A stretch of DNA of 10,156 bases. Origin: UMGS75 sp964507405 (lineage in GTDB: Bacteria; Bacillota_I; Bacilli_A; ML615J-28; CAG-313). The stretch covers positions 1 to 10,156 of the forward strand of contig CAZDPJ010000036.1 of NCBI GenBank assembly GCA_964507405.1. The letters are read 5' to 3'. The notes below the pieces were generated by a model. It made no database searches, was not told the origin of the DNA, and saw only the letters and a program-made list of their open reading frames with translations. Made by a program: the position numbers and the translations under genes. This document shows positions 4,973 to 10,156 of this stretch, piece after piece (the stretch's first letter is position 1; the number at the start of each line of letters is the position of its first letter).

Positions 4973-7156
4973 ATGAAAAAGAAATTTATTTTTATTTTAA
5001 GTAGTTTTATTTTAGTATGTATGCTTTTAATAAACGCTACTACTGTTAATGCCTATGATCCTAACAAAGATACTGTTTCTGTTGCTGGTGCAACATATAA
5101 GGCAACTAAGAATGTATTAGTTCAAGATTTAGGTTATGGAATTACACACACCAAAGATTTAGGTGTTAGTAGTGCAACTCGTTTAAATGATTATGATAGT
5201 TGTGGACCTAAAGATACTTTAGTAGGTCAACAAGTTAACGTTCTTACTATTCCAAGTAATGAAACAGTTAGAATCGTCAACTGGACTTATATGAATAGCA
5301 ATGGTTGTACTTTACAAACTGTTAGAAAACTTGCTGAAAACTTTGAGTTATATAATCCGGGATGGAAAGTTATTGCTGGAGTTAATGGTGACTTTTTCGA
5401 TATAAATGCAAATGGTGCACTTCCATATCAAGGTAATGGTTATTCAGTAAGTAATGGTGAAGTATATCGTCCTTATGGTTCTACTTCTAATGTTGGTTTT
5501 AAAAATGATGGTTCTTCTACTCCATTTGTTGGTGGTAAAACTATGGAAGTTTCAACATTAAAACTACAATTTTTAAATGACTCAGGTGAAATAGTTAAAG
5601 AATTTGATGTTTCAAAACAAAATGAAGCACCAACTGAAAATGAAATCGCTGTATGGTTTACATATAATGTTATGAATACAGTAACATATGAAGATGGTTC
5701 TTCATCAAAGGTTCGTGAAACTGTTTCAATTACAGCTCCTGCTGATGATTGTTATGTTGCACTTACTCCAATTAGATGTTTAGCAATGTCTAAAACTACA
5801 ATTTATGGTAAAGGAACTGTTCAAAAAAATAATTCGGAACTTAAATTAAAATTAGGTCAATTTGCTATTCAAACAAAAGATACAGAAGTAAAAGATTATT
5901 TAGATAAAGGATTAACTGTCCGTGTTCAACAAAATATTGTTGGTGACTATGCTGAATGCGATAATATCTCTGGAGCTGGTGCTCAACTTCTTCTAAATGG
6001 TAATGTTGTATTAACAGAAGGTCTAGAAGACCGTCATCCTCGTACGGTTGCAGGTGTTAAAGCAGATGGTACAGTAATCTTAATGACAGTTGATGGTAGA
6101 CAATTTGAAAATAATATGTATGGTATGAGTTATGCTGAACTAAGTGCTACCTTATTATATTATGATTGTGTTGAAGCTTATAACCTTGATGGTGGTGGTT
6201 CAACTACATGTATTACAAGAAATAAATATGGTGAATTTGATGTATATAATTCTCCATCTGATGGAAATGAACGTGGCGACTCTAATGCTTTATTAGTAGT
6301 TGTTCCTGATGTTACTTTAAAAGCAGAAAAAATTACTGATTCTTCTATTACCCTTTCTTGTGAAGGAAGTAAACAAACTGTTATTAGCAATGCTTCTATT
6401 ACAATAGGTACTGAAACTAAAGAAATCACAGGTAATTCAATTTCATTTAATAATTTAACCTCTGAAAAACAATATGTTGCTAAATACACATATGATGTAA
6501 CTTATAAAAATACAACCCTAACAAATCAAACTGGTGAATTCTATTTTAAAACCGGAAAAACATTACCAGTACTTGATAAATGTTATTATGAAGAAACAGA
6601 CTCACATTATATCATTCACTTTAATTTTAGTGATCCTCGTAATTCATTAGTTTATCTTTCAATATGTTATGATAAAGAAATAGATAAAGTCAATGAAATT
6701 AATAAAGGAGAAGTTAAAATTATTAAGAGTTGGGTAAATGATCCTTCAACGTTTAAATTTAAATATACTTATAATATTAATTCTTCTATTGGTGAAAATG
6801 AAGAGAATGAAGTTAAAGTTAAAAAATTAGTTAATTATAATATTAATTATGTATTAGATGATGGTATAAATAATGTTAATAATCCTTCTACTTATAATGC
6901 ATTAACTGCTCCTTTTGGATTATATGAACCAACAAAAGATGGTCATACTTTTAAAGGTTGGGTTGATGATGCAGGTAATATTGTAACATTATTTGACTGT
7001 GAACAAGAAAAAGATATTACTTTAATTGCAACATGGGAAAAGAATAAAACAAAAGGTGGATGTGAATGTAATGCGTCTACTAATGTTGTAACTATGCTTT
7101 TATCAGTTGTTACTTTAGCATCTTGTTCTCTTATTATTCTTAGAAAAAAACACTAA
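4973..7156 (+). CDS. Secreted, membrane-anchored phosphodiester glycosidase (NAGPA family) with InlB-like repeat
   Basis: An exported protein of 727 residues. Residues 1-27 are a signal peptide (KKK, hydrophobic core, likely cut after TVNA). Residues of about 85-447 form a phosphodiester glycosidase (NAGPA/DUF2233) domain, seen in GVNGDFFD (136-143), GAGAQLL (334-340), HPRTVAGV (355-362), DGR (374-376) and NLDGGGSTT (404-412). These domains cleave sugar-phosphodiester links, e.g. in modified glycans or exopolysaccharide. About 448-530 looks like an Fn3-type beta domain, then a further beta-rich region. Residues 619-689 resemble an InlB B-repeat (GHTFKGWVDDAGN, ITLIATWE). The end is GGCECN (695-700), a hydrophobic helix of about 20 residues and RKKH, so the enzyme is probably held on the outer membrane face. 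No LPxTG is present. The catalytic assignment is by motif only and the substrate is unknown. The gene has its own promoter and terminator. Confidence 0.88.
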   Translation: MKKKFIFILSSFILVCMLLINATTVNAYDPNKDTVSVAGATYKATKNVLVQDLGYGITHTKDLGVSSATRLNDYDSCGPKDTLVGQQVNVLTIPSNETVRIVNWTYMNSNGCTLQTVRKLAENFELYNPGWKVIAGVNGDFFDINANGALPYQGNGYSVSNGEVYRPYGSTSNVGFKNDGSSTPFVGGKTMEVSTLKLQFLNDSGEIVKEFDVSKQNEAPTENEIAVWFTYNVMNTVTYEDGSSSKVRETVSITAPADDCYVALTPIRCLAMSKTTIYGKGTVQKNNSELKLKLGQFAIQTKDTEVKDYLDKGLTVRVQQNIVGDYAECDNISGAGAQLLLNGNVVLTEGLEDRHPRTVAGVKADGTVILMTVDGRQFENNMYGMSYAELSATLLYYDCVEAYNLDGGGSTTCITRNKYGEFDVYNSPSDGNERGDSNALLVVVPDVTLKAEKITDSSITLSCEGSKQTVISNASITIGTETKEITGNSISFNNLTSEKQYVAKYTYDVTYKNTTLTNQTGEFYFKTGKTLPVLDKCYYEETDSHYIIHFNFSDPRNSLVYLSICYDKEIDKVNEINKGEVKIIKSWVNDPSTFKFKYTYNINSSIGENEENEVKVKKLVNYNINYVLDDGINNVNNPSTYNALTAPFGLYEPTKDGHTFKGWVDDAGNIVTLFDCEQEKDITLIATWEKNKTKGGCECNASTNVVTMLLSVVTLASCSLIILRKKH

Positions 7157-7161
7157 CAAAT

Positions 7162-7193
7162 AAGACGTGGTTTTAACTAGCCACGTCTTTTTT
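7162..7193. terminator. Terminator hairpin between the convergent glycosidase and pdxK genes
   Basis: AAGACGTGG (7162-7170) pairs with CCACGTCTT (7181-7189) around a 10-nt loop. On the plus strand T (7188-7193) follows directly, a strong terminator for the glycosidase gene. On the minus strand only a broken T run (ATTTGTT) follows, so it is weaker for pdxK. The pdxK stop TAA (7175-7173) lies in the loop and its final codons (DVAS) overlap the right arm. Confidence 0.85.
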
Positions 7194-8003
7194 CTTTAAT
7201 ATATTTTCAAAATGAACTCCATACCAATGTTCATCTTTATCTGGTATTGTTTCCATAATAGCATCAACTGTAAAGTCAACTGCTTTTTTCCCAGCATTTA
7301 CAAATGATTCATCATTCATTAAATTACCAAAGAAGCAAGAAGCATAAACATCTCCTGTACCATGAAAACTTTGTGATATTTCTTTTCTAAAATAATAATT
7401 AAAAGAATTTGTCATACTATCATACATAGCAACACCAAGTTCATCACTTTCAAACTTTATCCCCGTAATTAAGACTTGTTTAGGGCCTAATTTTGAAAGT
7501 TCAACTAATAACTGTTCAATTACTTCTTTATTATAATTAGTAATATATGGTTTATCTAATAAGAAGCATGCTTCAGTTAAATTAGGAACAATTACATCAG
7601 CCATTTTACAAAGTTCTTTCATTTTACTTACAAACTCTAAATTAAATCTACTATATAGAATACCATTATCCGCCATTACCGGATCAACTAATACCATTTT
7701 TGCATTCTTCTTAAAATCACTTATGATATTTTTGACACAATCAATTTGATAAGATGATGCCATATATCCAGTATAAATACCATCAAATGATATATTTTCT
7801 TCTAACCAATGGTTCTTTATTTTCATCATTTCATCAGTTAAATCAAGACATGTAAAATTTTCAAATCCACTTGTATGAGTTGATAAAATAGCAGTTGGTA
7901 AAACACAAGTTTCAATACCTAAACTAGATATTATTGGTAAAGCTACAGTAAGTGAACATTGACCAAAGCAAGAGATATCTTGAATTGTTAATATTTTTTT
8001 CAT
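7173..8003 (-). CDS. pdxK: Pyridoxal/pyridoxamine kinase (PdxK/PdxY type)
   Basis: A cytoplasmic ribokinase-fold kinase that phosphorylates B6 vitamers with ATP, trapping them as precursors of pyridoxal phosphate. The 276 residues match the family. Seen are the substrate-loop start QDISCFG (8-14), STHTSGF (41-47), the cation/ATP region DPVMADNG (107-114), NLTEA (141-145) and GTGD with the catalytic Asp (215-218). DPVMADNG and HGTGD separate it from sugar kinases, though ThiD-like HMP kinases are relatives. The start has GAAGGAA upstream. The gene lies 21 nt after the small membrane protein gene and is the last of a minus-strand operon with an MFS transporter, suggesting vitamer uptake and trapping (inference). 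Its 3' end is embedded in the terminator hairpin at 7162-7189. Confidence 0.88.
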   Translation of the reverse strand: MKKILTIQDISCFGQCSLTVALPIISSLGIETCVLPTAILSTHTSGFENFTCLDLTDEMMKIKNHWLEENISFDGIYTGYMASSYQIDCVKNIISDFKKNAKMVLVDPVMADNGILYSRFNLEFVSKMKELCKMADVIVPNLTEACFLLDKPYITNYNKEVIEQLLVELSKLGPKQVLITGIKFESDELGVAMYDSMTNSFNYYFRKEISQSFHGTGDVYASCFFGNLMNDESFVNAGKKAVDFTVDAIMETIPDKDEHWYGVHFENILKKKDVAS

Positions 8004-8024
8004 AATATTCCTTCTTTCGATTTA

Positions 8025-8375
8025 TTAAAATATACTTATAATTAAACTAATTATTAAGCCCATTAGATAACTACTAATATTTAAGATTAAACTATATTTT
8101 AAACCCTTAATAACATTTTTAAATATTAAATAATAAAGCATTGCTTCGATAATAATTATTACTAATTCAAGTAATAATACTATTAAAAAATATGATGTAA
8201 TTGAGGAAAATGAATAATTTAGAATAAAGATATTTAAAGGGATGTTAGTAAAAAGATTAATAAAGATAGAAAATAGATAAATTTCTTTTCTTTTTTCTTT
8301 AATAATAAATAATACAACCATCTCGATAATACATGTTAATATAAATGAAGTTAAAATACTAATGATATAATTCAT
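8025..8375 (-). CDS. Small four-helix membrane protein of unknown function
   Basis: A 116-residue, very hydrophobic protein with about four membrane helices (near 3-25, 33-53, 59-85 and 92-115). Between helices 1 and 2 a KEKRKE patch (26-31) probably faces the cytoplasm. Polar residues lie inside the membrane segments: E18, N40, E70, E77 and N99, with TNIPLN at 43-48. Such buried Glu and Asn suggest a function with ions, a cofactor or a partner protein, more than a simple anchor. The ATG at 8375 lies inside the last codons of the MFS gene (17-nt overlap), with GAGGT upstream, so the two are probably translated together. It may be a transporter accessory subunit or an S-component-like protein, though it has fewer helices than usual S-components. 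I do not recognise a named family with certainty. Confidence 0.7.
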   Translation of the reverse strand: MNYIISILTSFILTCIIEMVVLFIIKEKRKEIYLFSIFINLFTNIPLNIFILNYSFSSITSYFLIVLLLELVIIIIEAMLYYLIFKNVIKGLKYSLILNISSYLMGLIISLIISIF

Positions 8376-9396
8376 TTTTATCGTTTACCTCTATAATTAA
8401 AATAAATAAAATTGAAATAATACTAAGGATACCAATAAGCATTAGTTTAATAGTATTATCATAAGCAATCATTCCTAAAAGATAACCAGGAATTAAGGAT
8501 GCGGCTAAAAGACCAAAAGCAAGTCCTTGTCTTTTATTAATTAACTTATTCATATACCAAAGGGTTATAGGCATTGTTGTATTAAATGCTATAATTCCAA
8601 GAATAGTTAAATAGAAATTATTATTAAAGAATAATAAACAAATAAATGAAATAAGCATTGTACTTATAATTGTTACCCGGACTCCTATTTTTTTTACAAG
8701 TATACCTCCAAGCACCTTACCTAGTGCTATCGCGCATCCCATTATAAGAAATACATATTTATTAGTTTTAAAGTCTATAACAGTAATTTTGCCAACAAAT
8801 GACCTAATAATAACAACAATTATTAAAAGAACAACTAAAATAAAGGTTTTATATTTATTTTGATTTTGATATGTAATTTTATTATCTATATTATTAACAT
8901 CATCACTAATACATAATATTATCGAAAATAAAATTATAAAACCAATAAAAATAATAAGTAATAATTTAGAATAAAAATATTGTCCAATAACTAATCCAAT
9001 TGCACCTGTAGAAACAAATAAACCAAGATAGATTATATCATTGGATGACCTTTCAGTTACATATTTTCCACCACTTATATGGAAAAAAGAATTACTAGTA
9101 CCAAGAAAAATAGCTGATACAAGATAATTATTTTTCGTTAGAACTCCTAGTATTAATAAAAATACTGATATCAATAAAAAGAATCTTGGATAATTAAATT
9201 TATCAATTAATAAGCCAAGAAATACTTGCGATAAAAAAGCTAAGAAATTATAAATAAAAAAGACCGTTAAACACCTATTATAATCATTATTATATAGAGA
9301 TGAGAATATTATTAAAGAACATAAACCATCTACTAGAAAATGTAATAATGTGTATAATAATATACTTTCTTTAGTTTTAATTTTAATTTTTCTCAC
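8359..9396 (-). CDS. MFS transporter, substrate unknown
   Basis: A polytopic membrane protein of 345 residues with about 11-12 hydrophobic segments in two halves joined by a polar loop (165-183), as in the major facilitator superfamily. GLLIDKFNYPR (61-71) corresponds to the MFS loop 2-3 motif GxLaDrxGrr. Other marks are HFLVDG (19-24) near the start and FHISGG (105-110). It is shorter than the usual 400 residues because the loops are tight. The start is GTG at 9396, supported by AGAGGAAA (9406-9399) at 5 nt spacing. The next gene overlaps its end by 17 nt, then comes pdxK, which suggests, without proving, transport of a B6 vitamer or a related compound. Upstream, the restored MazG-like frame ends only 17 nt before the GTG. 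Confidence 0.8.
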   Translation of the reverse strand: MRKIKIKTKESILLYTLLHFLVDGLCSLIIFSSLYNNDYNRCLTVFFIYNFLAFLSQVFLGLLIDKFNYPRFFLLISVFLLILGVLTKNNYLVSAIFLGTSNSFFHISGGKYVTERSSNDIIYLGLFVSTGAIGLVIGQYFYSKLLLIIFIGFIILFSIILCISDDVNNIDNKITYQNQNKYKTFILVVLLIIVVIIRSFVGKITVIDFKTNKYVFLIMGCAIALGKVLGGILVKKIGVRVTIISTMLISFICLLFFNNNFYLTILGIIAFNTTMPITLWYMNKLINKRQGLAFGLLAASLIPGYLLGMIAYDNTIKLMLIGILSIISILFILIIEVNDKNELYH

Positions 9397-9413
9397 AGTT
9401 TCCTCTTTCTATT

Positions 9414-9493
9414 CTATAATTCGTTATATTTTTTAGATACTCCTTTGCATTTATTAATTGGATATTTTAAAGCATTTTTTTCTATTTTTTTAA
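9414..9493 (-). other. C-terminal part of the MazG-like protein in the -1 frame
   Basis: Beginning at the seven-A run (minus 9491-9485) and one frame back, the sequence reads KKIEKNALKYP, INK, CKGVSKKYNEL and then TAG at 9416-9414. This matches the C-terminal pattern that I know from MazG-like/dCTPase-type pyrophosphohydrolases (IxKNxxKYP ... KGxxKKYxEL) and continues the upstream frame without a gap. One extra A, or a -1 slip, would yield a 108-residue protein of normal family length. The preserved coding sense beyond the early TAG suggests either a very recent mutation, a base-calling error in the homopolymer, or programmed slippage. Confidence 0.85.
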
Positions 9494-9739
9494 AGTTATA
9501 TCTTTTATATCTAAATCTAAACATGATGCAAGTTGAATACAGTAATTAATAACATCAGCAAGTTCTTCTTTTACATTATCTATATTAAATTGAGTATCAC
9601 TCCATTGAAAACATTCTAGTAATTCTCCTGCTTCAATTGAAATTGATTTAGCAAGATTTGATGGGGTATGGAATTGTTCCCAGTTTCTGTCTTTTGTAAA
9701 TTGGTCAATTATTTCTTTTAATTCTTGTAGACTGTCCAT
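9482..9739 (-). CDS. MazG-like nucleotide pyrophosphohydrolase, stopped early by a frameshift
   Basis: An all-alpha NTP pyrophosphohydrolase related to dCTPase (DCTPP1/RS21-C6) and MazG. These enzymes cleave (d)NTPs to NMP and pyrophosphate and clean the nucleotide pool. Visible are NWEQFH (19-24), the metal-binding pairs EAGE (E36, E39) and EELAD (E59, D62), and LECFQW (41-46). The in-frame protein ends after 85 residues at LKK-TAG, about 23 residues short. The remaining conserved C-terminus is intact in the -1 frame (9414-9493). The stop follows the slippery string T-TTA-AAA-AAA, so a frameshift mutation, sequencing error, transcript slippage or programmed -1 frameshift are all possible. 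The start ATG has AAAGGA upstream. It is the first gene of the operon with the MFS, small membrane protein and pdxK genes. Confidence 0.88.
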   Translation of the reverse strand: MDSLQELKEIIDQFTKDRNWEQFHTPSNLAKSISIEAGELLECFQWSDTQFNIDNVKEELADVINYCIQLASCLDLDIKDITLKK

Positions 9740-9866
9740 AATGTGTATCCTTTCTTTATTATATATTCAAATACTTTATCTTTTTTATCTTTTTTACAAA
9801 ATAATACTTACTTATAATAATTTAATATTCGATTACTTATTATATTTTACTATGTCATTATTCTAT

Positions 9867-9895
9867 ATTATAGCATTTTTAGATATTTATCGCAA
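9867..9895 (-). promoter_or_regulatory. Promoter of the mazG-like/MFS/pdxK operon
   Basis: TTGCGA (9895-9890), a 17-bp spacer and TATAAT (9872-9867) with extended -10 TG (9875-9874). It begins 2 nt after the T run of the terminator of the upstream gene. The predicted start lies near 9860, giving an AT-rich leader of about 120 nt before the ATG at 9739, much longer than the other leaders in this window. No clear riboswitch fold or leader ORF is seen in it. Confidence 0.7.
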
Positions 9896-9896
9896 C

Positions 9897-9926
9897 AAAA
9901 ATGGTGTTAGTACTTTAACACCATTT
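9897..9926 (-). terminator. Terminator of the gene entering from the right edge
   Basis: On the minus strand AAATGGTGTTA (9926-9916) pairs perfectly with TAACACCATTT (9909-9899) around a 6-nt loop and is followed by T (9901-9897). It lies 35 nt after the stop of the dehydratase-related gene. On the plus strand no T run follows. Confidence 0.8.
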
Positions 9927-9961
9927 ATAAAATAAATTAGTAATAATAATCATTTTGCTTT

Positions 9962-10156
9962 TTATTTTGTCATATTTTCTTTTGCAATCGCAAGCATTAG
10001 TTTAATTCTATTTTCTTGATTAACACGGGTTGCTGAAGGATCATAGTCAATAGCAACAATATTTGATTCAGGATATAGTTGCTTAATCTTTTTTATTACA
10101 CCTCCCGACTTTTGCAGTTGTTGTGCTATAAAATTTAATATTATGCTATTTCTATG
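9962..10156 (-). CDS. C-terminal fragment of a 2-hydroxyacyl-CoA dehydratase/activase-related protein
   Basis: An open frame enters from the right edge and ends at TAA (9964-9962), giving 64 residues in view. Its end, IVAIDYDPSATRVNQENRIK followed by LML, resembles the C-terminus of the large BadF/BadG-type activase proteins fused to DUF2229/HgdB-like domains (usual pattern DYDPxASxxNxxNRIKLM). Such proteins, often more than 1,000 residues, are linked to radical dehydration of 2-hydroxyacyl-CoA in anaerobes. Only the tail is present, so activity cannot be judged. A terminator follows at 9897-9926. The assignment rests on recall of the tail motif. Confidence 0.65.
   Translation of the reverse strand, partial: HRNSIILNFIAQQLQKSGGVIKKIKQLYPESNIVAIDYDPSATRVNQENRIKLMLAIAKENMTK

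Noticed and set aside
6178..6489. Minus-strand open frame of 103 codons inside the glycosidase gene
   Set aside because: It lies fully within a well-supported gene, antisense, with no ribosome site and no recognisable motif.
9740..9866. Riboswitch in the long leader of the mazG-like operon
   Set aside because: No G/C-containing conserved core, stacked helices or terminator/antiterminator pair can be seen; the stretch is almost pure A/T.
9741..9935. Plus-strand hydrophobic open frame of 64 codons
   Set aside because: It has no ribosome site, its 3' part is the terminator hairpin of the right-edge gene, and it runs opposite to the promoter of the mazG-like operon. Its hydrophobicity follows from T-rich DNA.

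Overview
The window is AT-rich DNA, roughly a quarter to 30% G+C by eye. It fits an anaerobic, low-GC Bacillota, for example an uncultured gut lineage near Erysipelotrichales or RF39. The clues are a rubrerythrin, the MEP-pathway enzyme IspH, a serine tRNA gene that encodes its own CCA, a C-terminal fragment of a 2-hydroxyacyl-CoA dehydratase/activase protein, and a Gram-positive-type secreted protein with an InlB-like repeat. TGG is the Trp codon and no long frame contains an internal TGA, so the standard bacterial code is assumed. The lineage is an inference from gene content only.

Layout, left to right. Positions 1-160 hold a 21-bp tandem repeat, cut by the window edge, and a terminator-like hairpin. 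A minus-strand tRNA-Ser(CGA) with its own terminator follows. Next come a possible 46-codon ORF whose end overlaps the tRNA, then coaX (type III pantothenate kinase) and rbr (rubrerythrin), all on the minus strand. ispH diverges from rbr on the plus strand and converges on a NatAB-type ABC exporter pair (minus) through one shared palindromic terminator. A divergent promoter region separates natA from a 727-residue secreted, C-terminally anchored phosphodiester glycosidase (plus). Its terminator hairpin also encodes the last residues of the converging pyridoxal/pyridoxamine kinase gene.

The right third reads as one minus-strand operon: MazG-like pyrophosphohydrolase, MFS transporter, small four-helix membrane protein, B6-vitamer kinase. 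Its promoter (9867-9895) sits directly after the terminator of the gene entering from the right edge. The MazG-like frame stops early at a run of seven A, but the missing conserved C-terminus is intact in the -1 frame and ends 17 nt before the MFS start. It is therefore a frameshift mutation, a sequencing error or a programmed frameshift. Vitamer uptake by the MFS and trapping by the kinase is a plausible reading of the operon, but is not shown by the sequence.

Several promoters are near consensus, with exactly 17 bp between the boxes and very short leaders (ispH, rbr, coaX). For both ispH and rbr the in-frame TTG that could be taken as a start is really the -35 box, so the starts are corrected here. 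No complete, clearly novel defence or mobile system is visible. The best leads are the MazG frameshift site, the small membrane protein/MFS pair, the Cys-containing C-terminal anchor and the ORF/tRNA overlap.
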